Assembly (NCBI RefSeq): GCF_002835805.1
Contig: NZ_PISE01000031.1
Location: 149,691-213,690, forward strand
Length of the DNA: 64,000 nt
DNA from: Niallia nealsonii
GTDB taxonomy: Bacteria > Bacillota > Bacilli > Bacillales > Cytobacillaceae
Reading direction: 5' to 3'
The notes beneath the pieces were generated by a model. That model was not told the DNA's origin. It worked only from the letters and a program-made list of their open reading frames with translations, and did no database searches. Made by a program: the position numbers and the translations under genes. Each line of letters opens with the position of its first letter. The stretch's first letter is position 1. Of the stretch, positions 36,189 to 45,335 are shown in pieces.

Positions 36189-37628
36189 TTACATATTGCT
36201 GCTTTTTCGTATTGCAGTCGCAAGTCGCTTGACTCCTGTACGGATTTGATTAGCATTCACTCGTCCATATGTCAGCCTCATATATCCTTTTTTCGTGCCA
36301 AGGGTTAAACCTGGTGCATAGATGACTCCTTCTTTAATCGCTTGTTCAAGCAGCTTAAAATCATCTATTTCTCTCTTTACATGACACCATAAATGAATGC
36401 CTCCTTTAGGAAGAGAATAGTCCACCTCTTCCCTTAAATATTCTCGAAAGCTATCGGCCATGACATCTCTTTGTTTTTTTAATTCCGACTTCAGCCTCTG
36501 TATATGTTCATCAAAATAACTCGAACGCAAAAATTCGTTGCCTAGCCACTGGGAAATAGTAGAATGTCCAAAATCAAACTGTTGTTTCGCATCCGCAAGT
36601 CTTTCAATAACAGGGGTAGGTCCTATAATCCACCCTATTCTAAATCCAGAAGCAGCAATCTTGGTTAACGAACTGACATACAAAACATTTCCATTATGAT
36701 CTAAGGATTTTAAGGTAGATACATCATCTTCTGTAAACGAAAGGAGACTATATGGATCATCCTCTATAATTGGTATGCCAAATTCGGAAGAAATGTCTAA
36801 TATCTTTTTCCGCTGATAGTGGGACAATAACGTTCCCGTTGGATTTTGAAAAATAGGATTAAGAAAAATCATTTTAATTTGGTGCTTTTTATGCAAATCA
36901 ATAAGATCTTCTGGATTAATCCCGTTTTTGCCAACAGAAAGACGAAAAACCTGAATTCCTGCTGATTTAAATATAGGCAAACTATAGCTATAGGATGGAT
37001 CTTCTATCACTACAGCATCACCTGGCTTAAGTAAGCATTCGATGATAAGGTGAATGGCTTGTTGTGCCCCTGAAGTAATTAAAATCGAATTAGGCTGAGA
37101 CATAATCCCTTTATATTTTTTTACATGCTCCACAATTGTTGTACGTAGATCTATATTTCCTTGTGGGTGATCATATCCTAAGTTACCTGTAAATTCTCTT
37201 GTACTAATAACCTTCCGAATATATTCATCTGGCATTAATTCCTTAGAAAGCTCTCCGCTGGCAAAATTAATAAAGTGTTCTTCTTCCGATTCCTTTCGTA
37301 TTCGCTGCACAACAGGCATATTCGGTTGGAAAGATCCTCTTTCAATGTATCGATTCCAGCTTGGAATTCTCTTTTTGGTAAGCCCCCAAATATCTTTGCT
37401 GATCGTCGTCCCGCTGCCTTTTTTTCTTTCTACTAACCCATTAGCCTCTAGTTCCCCGTAAGCCGCAACAATTGTACTGCGATTTAATCTATATTTCTCC
37501 GCCAGTTTTCTTTCAGAAGGCAGCGGTTTGTCAATGGGAAAAGTGCCATCTGCAATCCCTTGTTCTATATACTCTGCAATCTGTTTATAAACAGCTTTTT
37601 TGCTTTTTTTATCCGGCTTCCATTCCAT
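36189..37628 (-). CDS. MocR/PdxR-family regulator (GntR HTH fused to aminotransferase)
   Basis: A 479-residue fusion. Residues ~10-75 are a GntR winged helix (PLPSERKLAEKYRLNRSTIVAAYGELEANGLV). Residues ~110-475 are an aminotransferase fold I domain: SGAQQAIHLI, NPTGTLLSHY, and the PLP-lysine segment SSLTKIAASGFRIGW. Such proteins are regulators that bind PLP or amino-acid-PLP adducts, not enzymes. It stands alone; the usual divergent target gene is absent. A strong inverted repeat at 37703-37738 lies upstream of its start, so it may control itself. Confidence 0.9.
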   Translation of the reverse strand: MEWKPDKKSKKAVYKQIAEYIEQGIADGTFPIDKPLPSERKLAEKYRLNRSTIVAAYGELEANGLVERKKGSGTTISKDIWGLTKKRIPSWNRYIERGSFQPNMPVVQRIRKESEEEHFINFASGELSKELMPDEYIRKVISTREFTGNLGYDHPQGNIDLRTTIVEHVKKYKGIMSQPNSILITSGAQQAIHLIIECLLKPGDAVVIEDPSYSYSLPIFKSAGIQVFRLSVGKNGINPEDLIDLHKKHQIKMIFLNPIFQNPTGTLLSHYQRKKILDISSEFGIPIIEDDPYSLLSFTEDDVSTLKSLDHNGNVLYVSSLTKIAASGFRIGWIIGPTPVIERLADAKQQFDFGHSTISQWLGNEFLRSSYFDEHIQRLKSELKKQRDVMADSFREYLREEVDYSLPKGGIHLWCHVKREIDDFKLLEQAIKEGVIYAPGLTLGTKKGYMRLTYGRVNANQIRTGVKRLATAIRKSSNM

Positions 37629-37702
37629 GAACCAATTCCATCCTTTTTATGTATTCGTTTTACAGAACCTATAAACAGTTTTTTTATCTCACATTATTTA
37701 TC

Positions 37703-37738
37703 GTTATATTAGTTGATATAATATACAACTAATATAAC
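37703..37738 (-). promoter_or_regulatory. Perfect 13-bp inverted repeat upstream of the MocR gene
   Basis: GTTATATTAGTTG (37703-37715) and CAACTAATATAAC (37726-37738), separated by ten bases of AT. It is 75 bases upstream of the regulator's ATG, on top of AT-rich promoter-like sequence. A dimeric regulator, probably the MocR protein itself, could bind it. Confidence 0.6.
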
Positions 37739-37758
37739 ACTTAATTGACTGTTGAACA

Positions 37759-37870
37759 TAAAGTGAAACTTCAATCAGGCTTTTATGGGCAGTTATCCCC
37801 CATCTAGATTTCTCGTTTTCTCTTACCATCCTTTAGATGGGGGTCAAAAGCCCGTTAATGCGTGATAAAA
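37759..37870 (-). repeat. Dispersed structured element, copy 2
   Basis: The complement of this ~112-bp stretch matches 6714-6826 at all but about 6 positions. Its central hairpin pairs CCCCCATCTA (37797-37806) with TAGATGGGGG (37834-37843), a perfect 10-bp stem, with an outer GGGC/GCCC pairing. The base pair that differs from copy 1 is compensated. It lies between the MocR gene's operator and the end of the sugar ABC transporter operon, and has the same orientation as both. I do not know a named family for it. Confidence 0.75.
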
Positions 37871-38012
37871 AGGGCCATCCAATAGCCGGAAAATCGACTT
37901 CTTGAACAGTCCCCTTGTTTTCATTCTTTATCCATACTTATAGCATTCTCTAATATAACACTTCTTTTAACAGACGATGGTTTCTTGAATTTTTTATGTC
38001 TTTAATGAAAAT

Positions 38013-38840
38013 CTATTCTTTCACAGAACCGCTTGTTAAACCTGATACAATCCGTCGTTGGAAAGCAAGCACCAAAATAACAAGTGGAATGGTCACTACA
38101 ATGGTCGCTGCAGCAATTTCTCCCCAAGGAATGGTAAATTGTCCTTGGAACATGGCAATTCCAACCGGAACTGTTTTAAACTTTTCTTCGGTATTAATCG
38201 TTAAGGCAAATAGGAATTCATTCCACGCGGAGATAAAAACAAGAATGGAGGTGGTAAAAATCCCTGGTGCTGCAAGTGGAAAAATGACTTTCCAATAAGT
38301 CTGTAGCATGGAAGCGCCATCTATATGTGCTGCTTCTTCTAGATCAAATGGAATCTTTCTAAAGAAAGTAACGAGAATCCAGATGGATAAAGGCAAGGTA
38401 ATGGTTGTATAGGGAATGATTAAACCTAAATAAGAATTCGTTAAACCAAGATTTTTCAAAAAAATGTAGATGGGTGAAATCGTTGCGATTTGTGGAAACA
38501 TGGAAACGGATAACACAAGGCCCAAAATAAAGGTTTTGCCTTTAAATTGCAGGCGTGCAATGGCATAAGCTGCAAAGGAAGCAATAAAGACCGTATAAAT
38601 GGTAGTAATGGATGAAACGACAAAACTGTTCCAAAGATACCGAAGAAATGGATAATTCACAAACACGGATACAAAGTTTTGAAAGGTTGGGTGTTTCGTA
38701 TATGGTGTAAAGGATTTATCTCCAAATAATTCGGTCATCGGCTTAATGGAGGTAATCAGCATCCACAAAAATGGAAACATCACCACAAAAACAAATAAAA
38801 ATAAACCTACATAAAATAAGATTCCAGCCTTTTTGTGCAT
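38013..38840 (-). CDS. Carbohydrate ABC transporter permease (MalG type)
   Basis: A 275-residue membrane protein with six helices, of the MalG/CUT1 permease family. The EAA loop that contacts the ATPase is EEAAHIDGASMLQTYWKVIFPLAAP (residues ~185-209), and the N-terminal FPFLWMLITSIKP and C-terminal helix are typical. It is the last gene of a LacI-SBP-MalF-MalG operon. No ATPase gene is adjacent; a shared MsmX-type ATPase elsewhere is likely. Sugar not known. Confidence 0.92.
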   Translation of the reverse strand: MHKKAGILFYVGLFLFVFVVMFPFLWMLITSIKPMTELFGDKSFTPYTKHPTFQNFVSVFVNYPFLRYLWNSFVVSSITTIYTVFIASFAAYAIARLQFKGKTFILGLVLSVSMFPQIATISPIYIFLKNLGLTNSYLGLIIPYTTITLPLSIWILVTFFRKIPFDLEEAAHIDGASMLQTYWKVIFPLAAPGIFTTSILVFISAWNEFLFALTINTEEKFKTVPVGIAMFQGQFTIPWGEIAAATIVVTIPLVILVLAFQRRIVSGLTSGSVKE

Positions 38841-38856
38841 TCCTTTCTCCCCCCTT

Positions 38857-40188
38857 TTATTTTTTTGAATGATCCCCTAACAAATCTCTTCCTAGGAATT
38901 TAATATAAATCATGGAAATAATGGCAACACAGATAAACACAATAACAGAAAGAGCTGAGCCATCCCCAAAGTTTGTTTGATTAAACATGGATTTATAAGC
39001 CATGATGGAAATCGTTTCTGTCGAGTTTGCTGGTCCTCCTCCTGTTAAAACAAAAATTAAATCGAAAACACGGAAGGCATCAAGTGTCCGGAATAATAAT
39101 GCCACAAGCAAACTCGATTTAATTAATGGCATGGTGATGGATGTGAATTGCTTCCATTTTGTTGCTCCATCGATGGAAGCAGCTTCGTACAAAGCACCCG
39201 GAATGGTTTGCAATCCAGCAAGCAAAAGCAACGACATATACGGCGTTGTTTTCCAAACATCCGCAAAAATAACCGAAAACATCGCACCACTTTGTGTTGT
39301 CAATAAATTAGACATACTGTCCACCAATCCGAATTTTTCAAAAAGCATGGCGACAATTCCGTTTTGTCCATCATATAGATATTTCCACATTAAAGCAGAA
39401 ACCGCTGTTGGAATGGCCCATGGAATCAAAATCGTTGCCCGAATCAGTCCACGTCCAATAAACGCTTTGTTGATTAATAAGGCGATAGCTAGTCCGAGAA
39501 CAAGCTCAAGGGATACGGAAATGATGGTAAAGGTCATCGTATTTCCTAGTGCGCGCCACATTCTTTTATCTGTGAGGTTTTCCTTGTAATGCTCTAAGCC
39601 GATAAAAGTTGGCTCAACAACCACTTGATTCATTGCAGAGGATAAGCCAACCACTTTTTTCTCTTGTGCAAGTTTTGTGTTCTTGCTGATTGCCTTGAGT
39701 TCCTCATGAATTTTTTTTGTCGATTTTTGGATATCTTTTGCTGTTTTTTTATCAATCTTTACAATAGCTTGTTCTGGATTGATTTCTTCCATATTCGTCA
39801 GCTTATCGTTTACTATGTCATAGTTTTTATGAATGCTTGATTTCTTTTGGAGTTTTGTGTCTAATGCTTGAAGCTTCGATTTTATTTCTGTGAGCTCGTC
39901 TGCTGCATTTCCATTCCTTATTTCATTATCAATCCCACCCACTAGAAATGGATAATTATCTAAGTATCGTTCTAAGTCAAAACTATAGGATAAATGGGTT
40001 TCTGATTTTGTTGGACTATTTAACTTTAAGTCAAACAAACTAAAATAAAATGATTGCAGCACTGGCCAAACAGAGATTACTAAGATTAAAAGGAGAGCTG
40101 GTGCAATTAACATATAGGCCATTTTTTTTTCTGATGCTTTCTTTTTTGCCATTCCATTTGTTAAATGATCATTGTGGGCTTTTTTCAT
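38857..40188 (-). CDS. Carbohydrate ABC transporter permease (MalF type) with large loop insertion
   Basis: A 443-residue MalF-family permease. The first helix (residues ~23-45) is followed by about 150 residues of Lys/Asp/Glu-rich, helical and possibly coiled-coil sequence (residues ~60-195) before the remaining helices. The EAA loop is AASIDGATKWKQFTSITMPLI near residue 355. The insert is much larger than in ordinary CUT1 permeases (~290-330 residues) and would face outside the membrane. It is between the MalG gene (17 bases) and the binding-protein gene. Confidence 0.9.
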   Translation of the reverse strand: MKKAHNDHLTNGMAKKKASEKKMAYMLIAPALLLILVISVWPVLQSFYFSLFDLKLNSPTKSETHLSYSFDLERYLDNYPFLVGGIDNEIRNGNAADELTEIKSKLQALDTKLQKKSSIHKNYDIVNDKLTNMEEINPEQAIVKIDKKTAKDIQKSTKKIHEELKAISKNTKLAQEKKVVGLSSAMNQVVVEPTFIGLEHYKENLTDKRMWRALGNTMTFTIISVSLELVLGLAIALLINKAFIGRGLIRATILIPWAIPTAVSALMWKYLYDGQNGIVAMLFEKFGLVDSMSNLLTTQSGAMFSVIFADVWKTTPYMSLLLLAGLQTIPGALYEAASIDGATKWKQFTSITMPLIKSSLLVALLFRTLDAFRVFDLIFVLTGGGPANSTETISIMAYKSMFNQTNFGDGSALSVIVFICVAIISMIYIKFLGRDLLGDHSKK

Positions 40189-40344
40189 TTTTTCACTCCC
40201 AATCTTAAAAAGCGTAAAGCGCCTGGTTTTTAACGTATAAATTTACTGAACTTTGACTTATCCGTGAGAGAAGGAATCCAATTCATTAATCGATAGGCGT
40301 TACATATACGAATATTTTCACCTCTTTTGTCCTTTAGAAAAATA

Positions 40345-40378
40345 TGTATTAGCCTTCATAGGAAGACTAATACATACC
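40345..40378 (-). terminator. Intra-operon hairpin between binding protein and permease genes
   Basis: TATGTATTAG-CTTC (40345-40359) pairs with GAAG-CTAATACATA (40364-40378) with one mismatch, and TTTTT follows on the minus strand. It lies 15 bases after the binding-protein stop codon. Such hairpins often reduce expression of the permeases relative to the binding protein. Confidence 0.75.
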
Positions 40379-40392
40379 CTGTTTCTTTATAC

Positions 40393-41694
40393 TTATTTGA
40401 CTAATTTTTCATTCATTTCTTTTTCCATGTTTTTCACCGCATCTTCCACTGTTTCTTCCCCAGCGATTGCTTTTGATACATGAATTTGAATAATTTCAGA
40501 GATTTCTTGATAGTTTGCTGCAACAGGACGTGGAACAGCTGCATTTAAACCTTCTTGGAAGTTTTTATCAGCAAAAGATGGGTTAGCATCAAGCACTTCT
40601 TGGTCTTCAAATAATTTTGTAAGAGTAGGTGCGTGACCACCATAGATAGCATCGATTTTTTGCCCTTCCGCACCAGCCATGAATTTTAAGAATTCCCATG
40701 CTTCTTTTGGATGCTTAGAGTATTTATTAATACCAGCCATCCAGCCGCCAAGTGCTGCTGCGCTTCCTGCATCCCCTTTTGGAAGTGGAGCGATTGCCAC
40801 TTTCCCTACCACTTTGGACTTGTCTTTATCGTTAGCGCTCGCATATTCATATGGCCAGTTACGTAAGAATGGCGTTTGGCCTTCCACAAACGCTTGATCC
40901 GATTCTACCTCCGTAAAGGTTGTTACGTTTCCAGGTACAAAATCAGAAGTTGCTACTTCCACTAGCTTTTTCAGACCTTTGATTGCTTCTGGGCTGTTAA
41001 TTACCACTTCATTTTTCTCATTAATAAATTTACCGCCATATGCAGCAACAAATTCAATAGCATTACATACTAACCCTTCATATTGCTTCGCTTGCATAAC
41101 ATAACCAAATTTTGTACCGCCTTCCCCTTTTTTCGCTTTCGCTGCTGCAATTAGTTCATCCCATGTTTTTGGAACTTCCTCTTCTTTTACTAAATCAGTC
41201 CGATAGTAAAGAAGGCCAGCATCAATAAATTTAGGCAATGCCCATTGCTTTCCATTAAATTGTGCTGCTGCAAGAGCACCTTGGTTGTATTCATTTAAGT
41301 CAATGCCATCTTGTTGAATAAAACGATCAAGTGGCATAACATAGTCTGCTTGCGCGAATTCAGCTGGCCACACAACGTCCATATCGAATACATCAATTTC
41401 ATCGGACTTTGCATTTAATGATGTAATATAAGCATCATGCTGTTGTCCGGAATCGTTCGGCATTTCTTTAAATTCAACATCAATATTAGGATGTGATTTT
41501 TCAAAAGCTTCGACCATTTTTTCTGTACCCTTCGTTTGATCTTTCCCACGAGAATAAACAATCGTTACTTTTTCATCTTTTCCAGTGCTACTGCTTGTTG
41601 TACTAGTTTCTGAATCCTTGCTTGAACATGCACCTAAAGCTAGAGTTAATGACATGGCGACCGCTAAGTATTTCATTGGCTTTACTTTTTTCAT
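40393..41694 (-). CDS. Sugar ABC transporter substrate-binding lipoprotein
   Basis: A 433-residue extracellular solute-binding protein of the CUT1 type. The signal peptide (residues 1-22) ends in the lipobox LGAC, with Cys23 for lipid attachment, then a Ser/Thr-rich linker. The mature domain starts VTIVYSRGKDQTKGTEKM and contains GGWMAGINKYSKHPKEAW, typical of maltose/trehalose-type binding proteins. It is followed by the two permease genes and preceded by the LacI regulator gene. Sugar specificity is not clear. Confidence 0.92.
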   Translation of the reverse strand: MKKVKPMKYLAVAMSLTLALGACSSKDSETSTTSSSTGKDEKVTIVYSRGKDQTKGTEKMVEAFEKSHPNIDVEFKEMPNDSGQQHDAYITSLNAKSDEIDVFDMDVVWPAEFAQADYVMPLDRFIQQDGIDLNEYNQGALAAAQFNGKQWALPKFIDAGLLYYRTDLVKEEEVPKTWDELIAAAKAKKGEGGTKFGYVMQAKQYEGLVCNAIEFVAAYGGKFINEKNEVVINSPEAIKGLKKLVEVATSDFVPGNVTTFTEVESDQAFVEGQTPFLRNWPYEYASANDKDKSKVVGKVAIAPLPKGDAGSAAALGGWMAGINKYSKHPKEAWEFLKFMAGAEGQKIDAIYGGHAPTLTKLFEDQEVLDANPSFADKNFQEGLNAAVPRPVAANYQEISEIIQIHVSKAIAGEETVEDAVKNMEKEMNEKLVK

Positions 41695-41761
41695 ACTTCT
41701 CCCCCTCTTTTAGGTGTAACTTGTAAATTATTTATGTAATTGAAAAAAACAGTAATCATCG

Positions 41762-42763
41762 TCAAGTGGAAGCCCTCTCAATCAAATGTAAAGAAAGAAG
41801 AATATCCTCCACATCCTTCTGATCTTTTTTTTCAATAACATCCATTAAAAGCTTTCCAGCCTGTTGCCCGATTTCTTGCATTGGTTGCATGATGGTGGTG
41901 ATTGGTGGAACCGTTATTTCTGCAATCGGCTGATTATCAAATCCAATAACTGCAATATCTTCCGGAACACGCAATCCACATGTAGCTGCTTCATTAATGA
42001 TTCCGGCAGCAACCTGGTCACTTCCAGTAAAAACAGCGGTTGGTGGATCTTTTAGCAAAAGTATTTTTCTTAGTACTTGTCTTCCGCTTTCCACATCAGA
42101 AACATTTTCAAAAACCCATTCCTTCCGGTTTTTTAATCCAAACTCCGAAAGAGCCCTCTTATAGCCTACTTCCCGTTCAGCGGATATTCTACTGACAAAT
42201 TGATCTCGACAAAACCCACGGCAATAGGCTATTTTCGTGTATCCTTTTTCGATGAAATGCCGGGTGCCGATATATCCTCCGTATTCTTGATCTAATCGTA
42301 CAGATGGAATCTTTGCCTGGTCATCATATTCGTTGCAGAGGATAATTGGGCCACATTCCGTGAAGTTCTTGATTTTTTCCCAGTTATTTTCAATAGAGGT
42401 TAAAATGATTCCATCGACTTGCTTTGTTTTTAAAAGACGTAAAAAATTTAATTCTTTCTCCTTATCATACCGTGTTTGACAAACGAGCAGCTGATATCCA
42501 TAATCATGGGCTACTGTGTCAATCCCTTCCAGTAGATAAGCAAAAAATGGATTCGTTAACAAAGGAACAAATACAGCAATTGTTTCCGTTTTTTGACTTC
42601 TGAGCTTTTGTGCAGAAGAGTTAGGATAAAAGTTTAAAGCATCCATCGCTTCCCTTACTAATTTCTTTTTCTCTTCCGATACATATGGATGATTGTTAAT
42701 CACTCTTGAAACCGTTGCACGTGACAAGCCAGCTAGTTTCGCAACATCTGCTATTGTTGGCAT
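41762..42763 (-). CDS. LacI family transcriptional regulator
   Basis: A 333-residue LacI-type repressor. The HTH (IADVAKLAGLSRATVSRVINNHPYVS) is at residues ~4-29 with the hinge at ~50, then a periplasmic-binding-protein-like sensor domain (VFVPLLTNPFFAYLLEGID; AVIGFDNQPIAEI). I start at ATG 42763 rather than the upstream GTG at 42781: the MPTIADV start matches the family. It controls the downstream sugar ABC genes, 67 bases away, and probably itself. Two operator-like sites lie 63 bases upstream. Confidence 0.92.
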   Translation of the reverse strand: MPTIADVAKLAGLSRATVSRVINNHPYVSEEKKKLVREAMDALNFYPNSSAQKLRSQKTETIAVFVPLLTNPFFAYLLEGIDTVAHDYGYQLLVCQTRYDKEKELNFLRLLKTKQVDGIILTSIENNWEKIKNFTECGPIILCNEYDDQAKIPSVRLDQEYGGYIGTRHFIEKGYTKIAYCRGFCRDQFVSRISAEREVGYKRALSEFGLKNRKEWVFENVSDVESGRQVLRKILLLKDPPTAVFTGSDQVAAGIINEAATCGLRVPEDIAVIGFDNQPIAEITVPPITTIMQPMQEIGQQAGKLLMDVIEKKDQKDVEDILLSLHLIERAST

Positions 42764-42781
42764 ATATTCCCCCCTATCCAC

Positions 42782-43247
42782 TCCCTCCTGCTTTGTTTAA
42801 AAAAGAAAGATTCAAAAATACCGAATGAAAACGTTATCATGAAATCGTTTTCAAAAATTATTGTAATAAATATACGCTGAAATTACAATGATTATTTTCT
42901 TATTTTTTACATTTATAACAATATAATCAAATTACGATGAATTATGATAAATTACGACATTACTATGAATGCTTTCTTATTATTTGAAAGAACAAAACCT
43001 TAAAAATCTTACCAAACATACTATCTAGCTATTTCGAAAAGAAAAAAGGAAAAGTAATAATAAGAGAATAGATTTAAAGAGTTTAATCAGATATGCCAAG
43101 CAATTACATGCCCAGTATGTGATAGATGAAGAAATGATTATAAAGAAGAAAGATTCTTTAATGGGTGTTCGTTCTAAACAGAAGCATCCATATTTTATAA
43201 AGAGCACGTATTAGCATGAAAATATAAAGGATAAGGAGATAAAAAAC
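42782..43247. other. Non-coding stretch with the LacI operators
   Basis: About 465 bp. The two abutting cre/LacI-type operators are at 42826-42853. From 43150 to 43247 the sequence resembles the region upstream of the small gene at 53010 (shared TTCGTTCTAAA and CCATATTTTATAAA), so this is part of a duplication. No gene is supported in between. Confidence 0.6.
42826..42853. promoter_or_regulatory. Two abutting cre-type operators upstream of the LacI gene
   Basis: TGAAAACGTTATCA (42826-42839) and TGAAATCGTTTTCA (42840-42853) each match the cre consensus TGWAANCGNTNWCA at every position. They touch head to tail. CcpA or the local LacI-type regulator could bind; LacI-family operators share this shape. 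Confidence 0.7.
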
Positions 43248-43466
43248 AGGATTATCATTCAGTTTTTTGAAAATAAATTAGTAGTGTTAAGTCAGCTGCT
43301 CAGGAATATTTCATCTGTTGACAATGATATAAAAATTAAAGGACGCCAAGGAAAAGGAATCAGTGTGACAGAGATGCATGAAGATTTATATCATATACAG
43401 GTCCATGTTGAAAAAGTGGTAAAAAAACAACTATTAGTAAATGACATGAAAAGAAAAAGAAGGTAA
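43248..43466 (+). pseudogene. Decayed copy of the small basic protein gene (start codon lost)
   Basis: The frame translates to IIIQFFENKLVVLSQLL and then KGRQGKGISVTEMHEDLYHI, closely like the 72-residue gene at 53010. At the aligned start position this copy reads AGG where the other reads ATG; the ribosome binding site AAGGAG (43233-43238) is still at the right distance. Later possible starts (GTG at 43284) would give a truncated product. The upstream 90 bp is also similar between the two. It may still be expressed weakly from a non-standard start. Confidence 0.6.
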
Positions 43467-43668
43467 ATGCCTTAAACACTCCCCTTTTTATTAGTAAAAA
43501 AATGTAGTCCATTCTGTCTTCGGAAGATTTAATCCTTCTTTTCCTTTCCCCTCTCTTCTTTCCTCTTCTGTGTTAATACTAAATAAAACCACTGTCCACT
43601 ATTTCAGCATAAAAAACAGGATGCTCATACTAGAGCTCCTGTCTACTAAGTCAATTTCTGTAAGCAGG

Positions 43669-44679
43669 CTATCCTTTCATTCCCTTCGTCAACTGTCTCC
43701 GGTCACTCGCCATTGGCGGTTCTTCCAGCCAGCCCTCATCAATCATTATATTCGCTCCATCTTCTGCATACTTTGCAAGCTCCGCAGTAAGCGTGGCATA
43801 TTTTAATGCCAAATCTCTTCTCGCATTTACACTAAATGCGGTCCCATAAAAAGCAATCGCAATTTGTGTCGACAATTGCACCTGATACATCATTAATTTC
43901 TCCGAAAAGGGGGATGTGGTGGAATCTGTAACAAAAGATTGCAAGGATATTGGGGAATTTAAATTTTCTTCCCGAAAAATGGCATTAAATATTTCTATAT
44001 GCTTATTGGAAATATTCATGCCTCTTAAGAAGTACTTGCCCAATTTTTTTTCCTTCGTCACTTGGCTGAACGCAAGCTTTAAGACAACATGTAAATTCAT
44101 TTTGTTCATATTAAATGTAATATCACCGATCTCCATTGCAGTCAGTGGACGTCTTTCTCCAAACCAGCCTGTTAAAAAACGATCATGTTTGACAAAGTTA
44201 ATGGAATTTGGCGGCGTAAGTACGGGCGGTCTTGTATAAAGTCCTTTATTTAACATGGTATCAAGTATCTTTTCAAAAAGCACCATGGTTTCTGTATTAC
44301 AAGCTATAAAGTATTTCCTAATGTCCTTTCGAATGGAAGTGCTAACGGAAAGAGCATAGCCTGTTAGCCCTTGTAGAGACATTATATACATATAATGGAG
44401 ATAAAAGGGCTCTTGAAATAACCTCGGTGCATGAATGTTCACGTCTTTCTCCGTAAATCCTAATGGAATAGGACGGTTTTCCCCCTTGAAAAATTTTTCC
44501 AGCTTGATAATATGGTTCTCTGCTAAATGTAAAGCCGATTGATAAATGGATTGTATTTCTTTGTCTTCTATATGTTCTAAGGCATATTTCGAAAAACATA
44601 TGGACATGGAATCAAACATGTACTGTGTCCATAAACTGGCTATCTCTGAAGTGGTAAGTGGTATATTTTCTGATTTCAA
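43669..44679 (-). CDS. DUF3231 family protein (two ferritin-like repeats)
   Basis: A 336-residue helical protein of the DUF3231 family, common in spore-forming Bacillaceae and related to ferritin-like spore coat proteins. Two repeats are visible: the first (residues ~8-160) starts LTTSEIASLWTQYMFDSM and includes FTEKDVNIHAPRLF, and the second (~180-330) starts LTAMEIGDITFNMNKMNLH. No signal peptide or membrane segment. Its role is unknown, with a spore or stress link in the family. It stands alone. Confidence 0.88.
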   Translation of the reverse strand: MKSENIPLTTSEIASLWTQYMFDSMSICFSKYALEHIEDKEIQSIYQSALHLAENHIIKLEKFFKGENRPIPLGFTEKDVNIHAPRLFQEPFYLHYMYIMSLQGLTGYALSVSTSIRKDIRKYFIACNTETMVLFEKILDTMLNKGLYTRPPVLTPPNSINFVKHDRFLTGWFGERRPLTAMEIGDITFNMNKMNLHVVLKLAFSQVTKEKKLGKYFLRGMNISNKHIEIFNAIFREENLNSPISLQSFVTDSTTSPFSEKLMMYQVQLSTQIAIAFYGTAFSVNARRDLALKYATLTAELAKYAEDGANIMIDEGWLEEPPMASDRRQLTKGMKG

Positions 44680-44844
44680 AATCGCAACTCTCCTTTATAG
44701 ATAGTTATAGAATGTATAAATTGCAATAAATTATTCCTTTTACTATAATTTCTGCGAATATACAAGTTTTTTGATAGTTCTTCCCCTGTTTCTTATGTTA
44801 AAGAAATCAAAATACCCAAAACCTCTATATTCTCAAATTTATTT

Positions 44845-45190
44845 CGTGTTATGGTATAGAGATCAATAGGACATTATCAAAGCTGGCTATCAGCTATTCA
44901 CCACCTATATTATTTGCCGGAATCAAAATTTTTTTAGGTGGAGTTCATTTCCTTTTGTTTGCTCTTCCAACGTATAAAACCTTCATTTTAAAGAAACTTG
45001 GCATTATTATTTGCTTTCTGCTTTTTCTTCCTATTATTTTCTGCCATTGTTTTTATGGAACCCATTTTACTTGGGATAGTTTGTTGACTATGGCTGGAAG
45101 AGTAGATGGATGACTTAAAGATCTTTGAACTAATTTTTGGTTTCATAGGGGGAGTGATACTAAGTACAAGCAGATTTACAGGAAGCTGGA
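44845..45190 (+). pseudogene. Decayed EamA transporter fragment
   Basis: This stretch matches the N-terminal half of the EamA gene at 51596 over most of its length, such as LSYSPPILFAGI-coding sequence and the KETWHYYLL region. It is broken by in-frame stops, a deletion of about 55 bp in the middle and an early end. It is therefore a decayed partial duplicate. Its partner small-protein copy at 43248 is also decayed, so both come from one duplication. Confidence 0.7.
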
Positions 45191-45293
45191 AGCCAAAAAG
45201 AACACCACATAAATTCTATGAAATGCCGTTTCTGGCTGTTTCTATCTGGCACAGATGTTAATAAAACAGTTAATAATCAGAAAACCATACTAG

Positions 45294-45331
45294 CATAAAA
45301 AAAGCTTGCAAATTTTTGCAAACTTTTTTTA
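45294..45331 (-). terminator. Terminator of the MFS transporter gene
   Basis: AAAAAAAGCTTGCAAA pairs with TTTGCAAACTTTTTTT with one mismatch, 6 bases from the stop codon of the MFS gene. Confidence 0.85.
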
Positions 45332-45335
45332 TTAA

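Noticed and set aside
43025..43207. 60-codon minus-strand frame upstream of the decayed small gene
   Set aside because: It covers the region shared with the upstream part of 53010, where the same frame is not kept.
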